Notes under the pieces: model-generated
What the model saw: only the letters and a program-made list of their open reading frames with translations
Database searches by the model: none
What the model was told of the DNA's origin: nothing
Shown: positions 1 to 9,600 of the stretch, in pieces
Layout of the letters: the number at the start of each line of letters is the position of its first letter
Numbering within the stretch: the stretch's first letter is position 1
Assembly: GCF_017313105.1 (NCBI RefSeq)
Contig: NZ_JAFLND010000002.1
Coordinates: forward strand, 620,001-684,000
Length of the DNA: 64,000 nt
DNA from: [Muricauda] lutisoli (nom. illeg.)
Lineage (GTDB): Bacteria > Bacteroidota > Bacteroidia > Flavobacteriales > Flavobacteriaceae
Direction: 5' to 3'
Position numbers and translations under genes: made by a program

Positions 1-779
1 TTATAGGTGTCACCAGGGCAAACTTCCACACTGGTTGCACCATTTATAGCTAAGCCGGAACTTGTTCCGGTAGAAATTTCAATAGTGTTCGATAAGGTAT
101 TCGCGGAACCTGAACAATCCCCATAATCCAATTCCACATAGTACATGCCAGGATCAGATACGGTGATACTTTCTGATTTTGTGGCAAGCAATGTTCCGCT
201 GCGGTACCAGTTATAGATATAGGATTCTGCATTGGGAATGTTGTGGGGCTTTAAGGTTACAGATCCGCCACCACACAGTTGAATCAGACCTCCGGAAGGG
301 ATGGTCCCACTTCCGTTTTCACTGATCAACAAGGGTGAATTATAGTCGATAAAGTACATGGAAAAGGCGTCTGAAGCAGGGCTTGTTTTCGCAGGACTGG
401 TACTTCGAACCCTCATTTTAAAATTATCGCCCCTCATGTCGGTGGGAAGCGCAAATTGGAACTCAAAATCGAAAACGGTGTTTTTGTCGCTTACACGGGC
501 AAGTTCTGTGGGTTCGGCAAAATAGCCGTCCGCATCCGATAGCTCAAGGACAAACTCGTTGTCACTCTCCACCATAGGAGGGTCCCATCTAAAATTCACA
601 AAGTATTCGTTAAAGCCAGCGGAAGCACAAACCGCAGTCCATGCTGAGTTTCCCGCAAGATTGGGGTTGTCTGCCGGCTCGGGCTTATAAAGTACTTGAG
701 CTTGTGCACCGAAGGTACCAAGTAGCACCAAAGCCAAGGCCAGAACCAGAATGCTATACGTTGAATTACTTCTTTTCAT
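1..779 (-). CDS. Secreted Ig/PKD-like surface protein, N-terminal part (runs off the left edge)
   Basis: An open frame of 259 codons begins with ATG at 779 and has no stop before the window edge. Residues 1-25 form a signal peptide: basic MKRSN, a Leu/Val/Ala core, then a cleavage-like AQAQ. The mature part has beta-rich, Ig/PKD-like sequence, including a segment near residues 165-215 with a conserved Cys (LIQLCGGGSV) and YNWYRSG, the usual pattern of Ig-like repeats in long flavobacterial adhesins. Such proteins normally end in a gliding-motility/type IX secretion C-terminal signal, which would lie outside the window. It is divergent from glnS. Family role is inferred; the specific function is unknown. 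Confidence 0.75.
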   Translation of the reverse strand, partial: MKRSNSTYSILVLALALVLLGTFGAQAQVLYKPEPADNPNLAGNSAWTAVCASAGFNEYFVNFRWDPPMVESDNEFVLELSDADGYFAEPTELARVSDKNTVFDFEFQFALPTDMRGDNFKMRVRSTSPAKTSPASDAFSMYFIDYNSPLLISENGSGTIPSGGLIQLCGGGSVTLKPHNIPNAESYIYNWYRSGTLLATKSESITVSDPGMYYVELDYGDCSGSANTLSNTIEISTGTSSGLAINGATSVEVCPGDTY

Positions 780-1020
780 CACCGTTAGTTTTTAAGAGGT
801 TATGGGCTTAATAGCCCTGTTAGTTTGTGCCCCTTAATTGTAATTCATTCCAAAAGACGTTGTTCAGGCGTCTCTTGTCCATATAGTATTCCAATAACAA
901 ATATGTCTCTAATTTCGACGAATGGAAAGATATTGTTGTAGGGTACAGTAAAAGTGTTGTGAAATCGCCTACTTTGTATACACAGAAGCTCGAAAAGTAG
1001 CTATCAACAAGGGATTTTAC

Positions 1021-1028
1021 TACATTTG
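1021..1028 (+). promoter_or_regulatory. -7 promoter element (TACATTTG) of glnS
   Basis: The word TACATTTG fits the Bacteroidota -7 consensus TAnnTTTG and lies 17 nt before the glnS ATG. No convincing -33 TTG is seen at the usual spacing. Confidence 0.6.
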
Positions 1029-1045
1029 CGCATCAAATAATTGGT

Positions 1046-2731
1046 ATGGCAGAAGAAGCTCGATCGCTCAATTTTATAGAACACATTGTTGAGGAGGACC
1101 TTACAAAGGGTTATACACAGAATGACTTGAGGTTTCGTTTTCCTCCGGAACCCAATGGGTATTTGCATATAGGGCACGCCAGCTCCATTTGTCTTAATTT
1201 TGGATTGGGGCTGCGTTACAATGCCCCAGTAAACCTTCGATTTGATGATACCAACCCCGCTAAAGAGGAGAAGGAATATGTGGAGGCCATTAAAAATGAT
1301 GTAAGCTGGCTTGGTTTTGAATGGGCCACTGAATGCTATGCAAGCGATTATTTTCAGCAATTGTATGACTGGGCGGTGAAGTTGATCCAGGATGGTAAGG
1401 CCTATGTGGACAGCCAGACTTCGGAAGAAATTGCCAGCCAAAAAGGAACACCTACCGAGCCAGGAAAGGAAAGCCCGTATAGGAGTCGCTCCGTTGAAGA
1501 GAACTTAAAGCTTTTCAAAGGAATGAAAGATGGAGAATTTAGGGATGGAGCGCATGTTTTGAGGGCTAAAATTGATATGGCCTCTTCCAATATGCTGATG
1601 CGCGACCCCGTTATGTACCGAATCCTTCACAAAGCACACCACCGAACAAATACCGATTGGTGTATTTATCCGATGTACGACTGGACCCACGGAGAAAGCG
1701 ACTATATTGAACAAGTCTCCCATTCCCTTTGTACACTGGAGTTTTTGCCCCACAGGGAGCTGTATGATTGGTTTTTGGACCAAGTGGTATCTCCGGATAA
1801 GTTGAGACCAAAACAGCGGGAATTTGCTCGTAGAAACCTGAGCCATACCGTTGTGAGCAAACGTAAGTTGCTTCAATTAGTGGAAAAAGGGGTTGTAACA
1901 GGATGGGATGATCCTCGAATGCCCACCATATCAGGGCTACGACGAAGAGGGTTTACACCTGAATCCATTCGGAATTTTGCGGATACCATTGGAATTGCCA
2001 AACGGGAAAACGTTGTAGATGTTTCATTGCTCGATTTCCATGTAAGGGAACACCTTAACAAAATAGCTCCTCGTGTTATGGGGGTTCTTAACCCTTTAAA
2101 AGTGGTCATTACCAATTACGAAGAAGGGAAAGAAGAATGGTTGGATGCTGAAAACAACCCCGAGGATGAGACAGCAGGTAGCAGGCAAGTTCCTTTTTCA
2201 AGAGAATTATATATAGAGCAGGAGGATTTCCGGGAAGAAGCTAACCGAAAGTTTTTTAGACTTAAACTTGGTGGTGAGGTGAGGCTAAAGAACGGTTATA
2301 TCATCAAGGCTGAAAGTTGTACCAAGGATGATGATGGAAATATTACGGAAGTACAGTGTACCTACGACCCCAAAAGTAAAAGTGGTTCCGGTACCGAAGA
2401 AAGTTTACGAAAAGTAAAGGGAACTTTGCACTGGGTATCCATTCCACACGCTATTACAGCCGAAATAAGATTGTATGATCGACTTTTTACCGATGCCACT
2501 CCCGATAGTCATAAGGATAAGGATTTCTTGGATTTTGTAAATCCTGATTCGCTGCAAAAGGTAACGGGATATCTTGAGCCCAGTTTAAAGGATGCCAAAG
2601 TCGGAGACCAGGTTCAATTTCAAAGATTGGGTTACTTTAATGTTGATACCGATTCGACTCCCGAAAATTTGGTTTTTAATCGAACGGTTACTTTAAGGGA
2701 CACTTGGGCCAAATTGGAGCAAAAAGGATAG
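1046..2731 (+). CDS. glnS: Glutaminyl-tRNA synthetase
   Basis: Cytoplasmic class I aminoacyl-tRNA synthetase that charges tRNA-Gln with glutamine. The 561 residues match the usual GlnRS length. The class I HIGH motif is seen as PPEPNGYLHIGH ending at residue 44, and the KMSKS-equivalent loop as VVSKRKL near residues 269-275; GlnRS and eukaryotic-type GluRS share this PPEPNG form, unlike the gltX product in this window. The C-terminal beta-barrel anticodon-binding region follows. A TAnnTTTG promoter word sits just upstream, so the gene is probably monocistronic. The presence of both glnS and gltX means direct Gln-tRNA charging. Confidence 0.97.
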   Translation: MAEEARSLNFIEHIVEEDLTKGYTQNDLRFRFPPEPNGYLHIGHASSICLNFGLGLRYNAPVNLRFDDTNPAKEEKEYVEAIKNDVSWLGFEWATECYASDYFQQLYDWAVKLIQDGKAYVDSQTSEEIASQKGTPTEPGKESPYRSRSVEENLKLFKGMKDGEFRDGAHVLRAKIDMASSNMLMRDPVMYRILHKAHHRTNTDWCIYPMYDWTHGESDYIEQVSHSLCTLEFLPHRELYDWFLDQVVSPDKLRPKQREFARRNLSHTVVSKRKLLQLVEKGVVTGWDDPRMPTISGLRRRGFTPESIRNFADTIGIAKRENVVDVSLLDFHVREHLNKIAPRVMGVLNPLKVVITNYEEGKEEWLDAENNPEDETAGSRQVPFSRELYIEQEDFREEANRKFFRLKLGGEVRLKNGYIIKAESCTKDDDGNITEVQCTYDPKSKSGSGTEESLRKVKGTLHWVSIPHAITAEIRLYDRLFTDATPDSHKDKDFLDFVNPDSLQKVTGYLEPSLKDAKVGDQVQFQRLGYFNVDTDSTPENLVFNRTVTLRDTWAKLEQKG

Positions 2732-3048
2732 CATAGCATTTCCTTATTTTGTTGACTATAACCATTAGAAAACCTTATAAAAACACGGCCCCTTAGCTGC
2801 CATATAGCGTCATAATTTATATGTGACGACCTAACACATGGTTGGCGGAGCAATCTTTCTTTAAAGGGCTTTATTCGCAATATTGTATCAAAAATTAGCT
2901 AAAGCGTCAAGGTTTCGAGCGATTGCATCGATCATTGCCGTTATGCTGGACTAATTTTGTAATAAATCGATTGGGAAAGGAAATTCTTCACATACACAAA
3001 CCGACCAATTGATTGATTACTGAAGTCTAATTTAAAATATTCAACATT
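2732..3048. other. 317-bp spacer between glnS and the YtxH gene
   Basis: No coding frame, RNA gene or clear terminator was recognised. The only structure noted is a TAnnTTTG promoter word (TAATTTTG) at 2952-2959, about 90 nt before the YtxH start. Confidence 0.5.
2952..2959 (+). promoter_or_regulatory. Candidate -7 element (TAATTTTG) for the YtxH operon
   Basis: Matches TAnnTTTG, but lies 89 nt from the start codon, much farther than the other matches in this window, so it implies a long leader or is chance. Confidence 0.35.
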
Positions 3049-3378
3049 ATGTCAAATAACACAGGAAATGTATTAACCGCATTATTAACCGGAGCAGCAG
3101 TTGGAGCTGGCTTAGGAATTCTATATGCACCGGACAAAGGAAAAAAAACACGAAAAAAAATAAAAAAGAGTGCTGTAAAGGCAAAGGATGATATAGCACA
3201 AAGTTTAACACATGCCAAAGAAGAGTTTAGTAAATCCGCAGACGCCAAAAAAGAGGAGTTTGAGGAAAAGCTTGAAGATACTTTATCCAATATGAGTTAT
3301 AAAGCCGATGACATTTTGGTGGCGCTCGAAAAAAAGTTGGAAGATCTTAGAGAAAAGAACGCTCAACTACAGAAATAA
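3049..3378 (+). CDS. YtxH-domain small membrane/stress protein
   Basis: The first 30 residues form a glycine-rich transmembrane hairpin of the YtxH type (LLTGAAVGAGLGILYAPDKG) with the typical GxLxAPxxG ending, followed by a very basic stretch (KGKKTRKKIKKS) and an acidic-basic amphipathic coiled coil to residue 109. YtxH proteins are linked with general stress responses in other bacteria; the molecular role is unknown. It starts a three-gene operon with the holin-like and DUF6327-like genes (3-bp gap and 4-bp overlap), so the three products probably act together at the inner membrane. Confidence 0.85.
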   Translation: MSNNTGNVLTALLTGAAVGAGLGILYAPDKGKKTRKKIKKSAVKAKDDIAQSLTHAKEEFSKSADAKKEEFEEKLEDTLSNMSYKADDILVALEKKLEDLREKNAQLQK

Positions 3379-3381
3379 TAT

Positions 3382-3732
3382 ATGGCATTCGAAGAAATTA
3401 AAGAGCAGATAGATCATGTGGAAGATGGAGTCCGTTCCTATGTAAAAAACAGTTTGGACTTTTATAGACTCCAAAGTTTCAGGTCTATGATGAAAGGTAT
3501 AACCATGGCCACTAAAGTTTTACTTATTGGTGGCGTGGGTTTTATTGCCCTCCTGTTTCTTTCGTTGAGTGCAGCTTTTTGGCTCGCAACCATGCTGGGC
3601 AATACAGCTGAAGGGTTCCTAATCGTTGGCGGCTTCTATGTACTGGTAGGTATTATATTTCTTTTAATGAACAAGAAAGTTGAAAAACCACTCCTAAAAA
3701 AGTTTTCCAAATTTTATTTTGATGAACTATGA
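3382..3732 (+). CDS. Phage holin family / Holin-X-like membrane protein
   Basis: A 116-residue protein with an N-terminal amphipathic region (residues 1-35), two predicted membrane helices around 45-70 and 76-94, and a basic tail. This matches the 'phage holin family' membrane proteins that commonly accompany YtxH genes in Bacteroidota; there is no phage context here, so the name reflects fold resemblance only. Starts 3 bp after the YtxH stop and overlaps the next gene by an ATGA junction at 3729-3732, indicating translational coupling. Confidence 0.75.
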   Translation: MAFEEIKEQIDHVEDGVRSYVKNSLDFYRLQSFRSMMKGITMATKVLLIGGVGFIALLFLSLSAAFWLATMLGNTAEGFLIVGGFYVLVGIIFLLMNKKVEKPLLKKFSKFYFDEL

Positions 3733-3944
3733 TTCAAACACAATACACATCATTTAACGAAATTGACCGCGATCTTAAGGTCTTAAAATTGCAACGTCAA
3801 ATCGAAGAAGAAAAGGTAAAGTTGGCAATTCACAACACCAAGGAAGAGTTATACCCCACCAATATATTGAATGGATTAGCTCCTTTGATTCAAAAAGTTG
3901 CCATTACATTGATTGCCAAAAAAATATTGAAGAAACTTGATTAG
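3729..3944 (+). CDS. Small conserved protein, DUF6327-like
   Basis: A 71-residue protein with an N-terminal charged helix ([22 protein letters not shown]) and a C-terminal hydrophobic segment near residues 48-65. The sequence resembles the flavobacterial DUF6327 family as I remember it; the number was not checked. The start overlaps the preceding stop by 4 nt, and a strong terminator follows at 3971-4000, closing the YtxH operon. Function unknown. Confidence 0.65.
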   Translation: MIQTQYTSFNEIDRDLKVLKLQRQIEEEKVKLAIHNTKEELYPTNILNGLAPLIQKVAITLIAKKILKKLD

Positions 3945-3970
3945 TATAAGTCCTCAAGTTTTATATACTA

Positions 3971-4000
3971 AAAAGGCTCCTTTTTACAGGAGCCTTTTTT
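3971..4000. terminator. Bidirectional intrinsic terminator
   Basis: A perfect 10-bp stem (AAAAGGCTCC with its complement) around an 8-nt loop, followed by a T run on the plus strand and preceded by an A run, which gives a T run on the minus strand. It sits between the convergent DUF6327-like and SPFH genes and can serve both. Confidence 0.85.
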
Positions 4001-4016
4001 CATAATTGAGTTTAGA

Positions 4017-4949
4017 TTAAGAATCCGAGTTCTTTTCGTCCTGTTTGCGTCTCATGGCTTCACCAATCTGGTTGCTTGCCGTAAATGAGGCGACCATATT
4101 GTTCAGCATATCGCTACCTGCTTGTGGAGAATTGGGCAGGAGAATTAAATTAGTATCTGTTTCTTCCCCAATGGCTTGCAAAGTGTCATAATGTTGGGTA
4201 ACCACAATTAATGCGGATGCTTCCTGAGAGTTAATGCCCACTTTGTTCAGCACTTCCACAGATTCTTCTAAACCACGTGCAATTTCTCTACGCTGATCGG
4301 CAATACCCTGTCCTTGCAATCTTTTGCTTTCTGCTTCTGCTTTAGCTTTTTCAACAATTAGGATACGCTGGGCGTCACCCTCAAATTGAGCTGCAATTTT
4401 TTCACGTTCTGATGCGTTGATACGGTTCATGGCAGCTTTAACCTGGGCATCGGGATCAATATCAGTCACCAATGTTTTTATGATGTCAAAACCATAATCC
4501 AACATAGCGTCTTGCAGTTCTGCTTTTACAGCAATAGCAATATCATCTTTTTTAACGAAGACATCGTCCAATTTCATTTTTGGAACCTCGGCACGAACCA
4601 CATCAAAAACATAAGAAGTTATCTGATCGTGAGGATACTCCAATTTGTAAAAGGCATCATATACTTTTTCTCGTATTACCACGTATTGAACGGAGACCTT
4701 TAGTTTAACAAATACATCGTCCAAAGTTTTGGTCTCAACGATTACATCCAGCTGTTGGATTTTAAGGCTTAACCGACCCGCTATTCGATCAACAATCGGA
4801 ATTTTCATTTGTAGACCGGAATTTCTGATGCTGTGGAATCGACCAAAACGTTCTACCGCAACAGCCGTCTGTTGTTTTACAATAAAAAAGAATTTGAAAA
4901 GAATCACCAGTGCGACAAACGCAATAGGTATAAGAAAATAGTTGCCCAT
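4017..4949 (-). CDS. SPFH/Band 7 membrane protein (stomatin/paraslipin type)
   Basis: One N-terminal membrane helix (residues 4-25) is followed by an SPFH domain (about 25-190) and an Ala/Glu/Lys-rich coiled coil (about 190-240), the layout of stomatin/paraslipin proteins that form ring-like oligomers and scaffold membrane proteases or domains. The paraslipin-like sequence AVERFGRF and the conserved TDIDPD motif are visible. No NfeD-type partner gene is adjacent. It lies downstream of gltX on the same strand with a 93-bp gap. The substrate or partner cannot be read from sequence. Confidence 0.85.
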   Translation of the reverse strand: MGNYFLIPIAFVALVILFKFFFIVKQQTAVAVERFGRFHSIRNSGLQMKIPIVDRIAGRLSLKIQQLDVIVETKTLDDVFVKLKVSVQYVVIREKVYDAFYKLEYPHDQITSYVFDVVRAEVPKMKLDDVFVKKDDIAIAVKAELQDAMLDYGFDIIKTLVTDIDPDAQVKAAMNRINASEREKIAAQFEGDAQRILIVEKAKAEAESKRLQGQGIADQRREIARGLEESVEVLNKVGINSQEASALIVVTQHYDTLQAIGEETDTNLILLPNSPQAGSDMLNNMVASFTASNQIGEAMRRKQDEKNSDS

Positions 4950-5042
4950 AGTGTTTAGATTTTATGTTAGAAATGGAAATTACGAAACTTGACCAATGTA
5001 TTAGTCTCTATTCGTCAAATAATGTTACACTTCCGTCAATTT

Positions 5043-6539
5043 CTAAAGCTGGGCAATGGCGCTTTTTATGCGGTTGACGCTTTCTTTTTTTCCAATAAGG
5101 GCCATGATGTCGAACAAGTGTGGACCCTTCATGTCACCGACGATTACAAGACGGAGCGGAGGCATAACTTTTCCAAAGGAAAGCTCTTTTTCTGCAATCC
5201 AAGCCTTTACTTTTTCTTCAATTATGGGAGATTTAAAATCTTGAATGGATTCTAGAACGGTAGCGACTTCTTGCATTATTTCGGGAGTGCCTTCTTTCCA
5301 TTGTTTTTTTACCGCTTTTTCGTTAAACGAGGTTGGCGGTTGAAAGAAGTAATCCGATAATCCCCAAAAGTCTTTTACAAAATTTGCTCGTTCTTTTATC
5401 GAAGAGACTACCTGTTTAATGTATACGGAATCTGCCGAAACACCTTTTTTGTCAAGTTCAGCCTCGAACATTTTGGCAAGCTCCTCATCGCTTTTTATTT
5501 GTAACCACTGCTGATTATACCAATTGTTCTTTTCTGGATCAAAGCGTGCACCGGATTTGTTCACACGTTCCAAAGTAAAGGTATCTACCAGTTCCTTTAA
5601 ACTGAATATTTCCTGCTCTGTTCCGGGATTCCATCCCAACAGTGCCAAAAAGTTGACTACTGCTTCCGGGAAAAACCCTGCTTCTCGATAACCTTCAGAT
5701 TGGTTCCATGTAATTGGAAAAATCGGAAAACCTCCTTTTTCTCCGTCGCGTTTGCTCAATTTTCCTTTACCCACTGGTTTCATGATCAAGGGCAAGTGCG
5801 CAAATTCTGGGGCATCCCAACCAAAAGCCTCGTATAATAATGAGTGCAACGCAAGGGAAGGCAACCATTCCTCTCCACGAATTACGTGCGAAATTTGCAT
5901 CAAATGGTCATCAACAATGTTTGCCAAATGATAGGTTGGCATCCCATCACTTTTAAACAATACTTTGTCATCAAGAGTATTGGTGTCAATTTTTATTTCA
6001 CCCCTTATGATATCATTTAAAAGGAGTTCCTTGTTTTCTGGAGATTTGAATCGAATTACATAATCTTCTCCCGCGGCTATTTTATCTTTGACCTCCTCAT
6101 TGGAAAGGGAAAGCGAGTTGGTCAACTTTAAGCGATTGTGCCAATTGTATATAAAGGTTTTCCCTTTGGATTCATGATCTTTCCTATGCTGATCTAAAAC
6201 CTCTGGGGTGTCAAATGCATAATAGGCCTTATCTTTTTCAACAAGTTCCAAGGCATAGGATTTGTACAATTGTTTACGCTCACTTTGTCTGTACGGTCCA
6301 AAGTCACCTTCTTTTCCGGGCCCTTCATCAAACGGAATTCCGCACCAGTTCAAGGCTTCGATAATATATTCTTCGGCTCCTTTAACTAAACGGTTTTGGT
6401 CGGTGTCCTCGATGCGAAGTACAAAATCGCCGCCATTTTTCTTGGCAAACAAATAGTTGAACAAGGCGGTACGAACACCTCCAATATGCAGCGGCCCCGT
6501 TGGGCTTGGCGCAAATCGAACACGGACTTTTTGACTCAT
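5043..6539 (-). CDS. gltX: Glutamyl-tRNA synthetase
   Basis: Cytoplasmic class I synthetase charging tRNA-Glu. The HIGH-type motif PSPTGPLHIGG is at residues 11-21 and the KMSKS-type motif KLSKRDG near residue 260. The 498-residue length matches bacterial GluRS. The anticodon-binding C-terminal helical region ends in a short INRIKSAIAQL. A TATCTTTG promoter word lies 21 nt upstream on the minus strand. Distinct from the GlnRS at 1046-2731, whose HIGH region has the PPEPNG form. Confidence 0.97.
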   Translation of the reverse strand: MSQKVRVRFAPSPTGPLHIGGVRTALFNYLFAKKNGGDFVLRIEDTDQNRLVKGAEEYIIEALNWCGIPFDEGPGKEGDFGPYRQSERKQLYKSYALELVEKDKAYYAFDTPEVLDQHRKDHESKGKTFIYNWHNRLKLTNSLSLSNEEVKDKIAAGEDYVIRFKSPENKELLLNDIIRGEIKIDTNTLDDKVLFKSDGMPTYHLANIVDDHLMQISHVIRGEEWLPSLALHSLLYEAFGWDAPEFAHLPLIMKPVGKGKLSKRDGEKGGFPIFPITWNQSEGYREAGFFPEAVVNFLALLGWNPGTEQEIFSLKELVDTFTLERVNKSGARFDPEKNNWYNQQWLQIKSDEELAKMFEAELDKKGVSADSVYIKQVVSSIKERANFVKDFWGLSDYFFQPPTSFNEKAVKKQWKEGTPEIMQEVATVLESIQDFKSPIIEEKVKAWIAEKELSFGKVMPPLRLVIVGDMKGPHLFDIMALIGKKESVNRIKSAIAQL

Positions 6540-6559
6540 AACAGGGTTTGATTAGATAG

Positions 6560-6567
6560 CAAAGATA
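6560..6567 (-). promoter_or_regulatory. -7 promoter element (TATCTTTG) of gltX
   Basis: Fits TAnnTTTG on the minus strand, 21 nt before the gltX ATG at 6539. Confidence 0.6.
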
Positions 6568-6698
6568 CTGCGCTGTTAATGAATTGTAAAGGGATAGTGG
6601 ACAGTCTTTTCATAGTTTTATGGTTATATAATGATTAAGGTTTAACAAAATTTTTCTACTCATTTCCTGTGGATCAGGTATTTTGGTAATTCTAATAG

Positions 6699-9600
6699 AT
6701 GAATTTGAGCGCATATCAGAACATATTGGTCAAACTTGAGGCTTTTATCAAACGCTTTTATACCAAGCAATTGATTAAAGGTGTTTTTTTGTTTTTGACA
6801 CTTGGTACTGTTTTTTGGATCGCCATTACTTTTTTTGAGTATGTATTATGGCTCGATAATTCATGGCGATTGACCTTGTTTGTACTTTTTTTGGTAGTAG
6901 AGGTATACCTGCTATATCGATATGTGGCAATCCCTTTGATGTATTTGTTTAGGGTTCGGCAAGGAATGGACAAAAAGGTGGCATCCAAATTGATTGGAAA
7001 GCATTTCGCCGAGGTGGATGATAAACTTTTGAATTTGTTGGAGCTGTCTGAAAACCCAGAGAAGTCCGATCTCTTAATGGCTAGTATTGAACAACGCGCC
7101 ACGGATTTAGGGCCGGTTCCTTTTGCCAACGCTGTTAATCTAAAGGAAAGTTATTCCTATGCAAAATATATTATAATACCGGTTTTACTGTTTGCCTTCA
7201 TTTGGATAGCAGGGGATATCGTTTCGTTTTTTAATTCCCACCAAAGGGTGATGCATTTTGATATGGCCTACGAAAGGCCTGCCCCGTTCTCATTTGAAAT
7301 ATTGAATTCTGATTTGGAGGTGGCCGACAATGATGCTTTGACCATCCAAGTAAAAACCGTTGGTGATCTTCGACCGGATGATGTGGAAATTGTGGTCAAT
7401 GGGGAACACCTGCTAATGCAGAATCGCGGCTCTTTTTACGAATACACTTTCCAACCACCTGTTATGGAAAGCAGTTTTTACTTTACGGCCAATGGATGGG
7501 ATTCCAGAACATATGAAATCGACAGTTATAGAACCCCGACTTTAGTTGATTTTGCTTTGGAATTGGAATACCCTGCATATCTGAATTTAATGTCTGAAAT
7601 TATTACGGGCACAGGCAACGCAGAGGTCCCTGAGGGGACCAAGGTTACCTGGAAAATACAAGGAGATAATGTCACCGATATCAATATGATCGCGGGTGAT
7701 ACTGCCCTTTCTTTCAAAAAGGATGGCAATTTTTTTTCCAATGTTAAGAGACTCTTCAACGATTTTGATTATGAGTTGCGCACTTCCAACAGTAAGGTTC
7801 AGAATTACGAAAACTTAGCTTATCGACTTAACGTGGTCAAGGATGCCAAGGCCACCGTTCAAGTGAATCAAGTATTGGATTCCTTAAATCCAAATGAATC
7901 CTATTATACTGGCCAAGCGGCTGATGATTATGGGTTAAGGGAGATTAGGTTGGTCTGTTATCCATCAGATGATGTAACGAATGTTCAACGGATATCGTTG
8001 GAACAGCCAAATTCGAATGTTTACCAATTTTATTACACATTTCCTTCCGGCTTACAGCTTAAAGCAGGAAAGCGGTACAAATTATTTTTTGAAGTTGTTG
8101 ATAATGATGGAGTTAGGGGCGGTAAGGTTACCAAAAGTACCGTTTTTAATGCCACCCTTTATAATGTTAATGAGCTGAATAACAAAGAGTTGGAGTTTCA
8201 GAACTCCACTTTGGACAAAATGGGGGAGTCGTTGAAAAATTTTAAAGAACAAGAGGAAAAACTATCACAAATAAACAGTATACAAAAAGAGGAAAAGTCT
8301 TTAAGTTTTGAGGACAAGAGTCAGATTAAAAACTTTTTGCAGCAGCAAAGAATGCAAGAAGAATTGATGCAGAAGTTTAGCCAGCAGCTGAACAAAAGTA
8401 TCGATAAAAATGGAGAGGATACTGAATTAAAAAAGATGATCCAGGAACGCTTGGAACGTCAAGAAGCAGAGGCAAAGAAAAACGCCAAATTGTTGGAGGA
8501 ACTTAATAAGATTGCCGATAAAATAGATAAGGAAGATTTGCAAAAACGTTTAGAGGAGTTGGGTAAAAACCAAGGTAAGAATACGCGTAATCTGGAGCAG
8601 ATCTTAGAGCTCACAAAACGGTATTATGTTACGGAAAAGGCATCCCAAATTTCCAAAGAACTTGATGAGCTGGCAAAGAAGCAGGAGATATTATCTGAAT
8701 TAAAATTGGGCCAAGATTTTACCGGTAAGGAGCAACAAAAATTAAACGAGGAGTTTGATAACCTGGAAAAAGAGATACGGGAGTTGGAGAACGACAACCA
8801 AGACCTTCGGAAGCCAATTCCGTTAGATACGGATAAGAAGAAAACCGATGCTGTAAAACAAGACCAACGGGATGCTCTTGAAGAGATAAACAAGCATCAA
8901 GATATTGATGAATCTTCCCAATCAATGGATAAACAAAAAGCAGAAGACAATGCCTCCAAAAAGCAGAAATCTGCCGCACAAAAAATGCGGGAAATGAGTC
9001 AATCGATGAAATCTGGCGCCATGGGCGGAGGGGAAACCGATACTGAAGACGCTGAGATGCTTCGTCAGGTCTTGGACAATTTGATCACTTTTTCTTTTAA
9101 GCAAGAAAATCTTTTTGACAATATCCAAAGTGCCGATGTTGATATGTCGCAGTTTTCCAGAACCGTTAAAGACCAACAAAACCTAAGGAGATTATTCGAG
9201 CATGTGGATGATAGTCTTTTTGCACTTTCGTTACGCAGAGCGGAGTTATCTGAATTTGTAAATGAACAAATTACAGAAGTGTATTATAATATTGACAAAT
9301 CCCTGGAGAGCATTGCGGAGAATCAAATTTACCAAGGCGCTTCTTATCAGCAATATGTAATCAATGCAACAAATGCCTTAGCTGATTTTTTGGCCAATAT
9401 TTTGGATAATATGCAGCAAAATATGTCACCGGGTCAGGGAAATGGCGAAGGACAAGATTTTCAGTTACCTGATATTATAAAAGGGCAACAGAGTATCCAG
9501 GAAAAGATGAATGGTTCAGGTCAAGATGGTGAATCATCCAAAGAACAAGGGGAACAAAACGGAGTAAATGAAGGAGGGCAGCAAGAAGGTCAACAAGGTA

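Noticed and set aside
1505..1876. 123-codon frame antisense to glnS
   Set aside because: Shadow of the glnS coding frame; no family resemblance.
3382..3732. Holin-like gene as evidence of a prophage
   Set aside because: No capsid, tail, integrase or lysis genes are nearby; the holin name reflects a small two-helix membrane family common in Bacteroidota chromosomes.
4274..4279. CACGTG core in the SPFH gene as a parS candidate
   Set aside because: Flanking arms do not match the ParB consensus. Other isolated CACGTG words (for example at 36224, 48018 and 54934) fail for the same reason.
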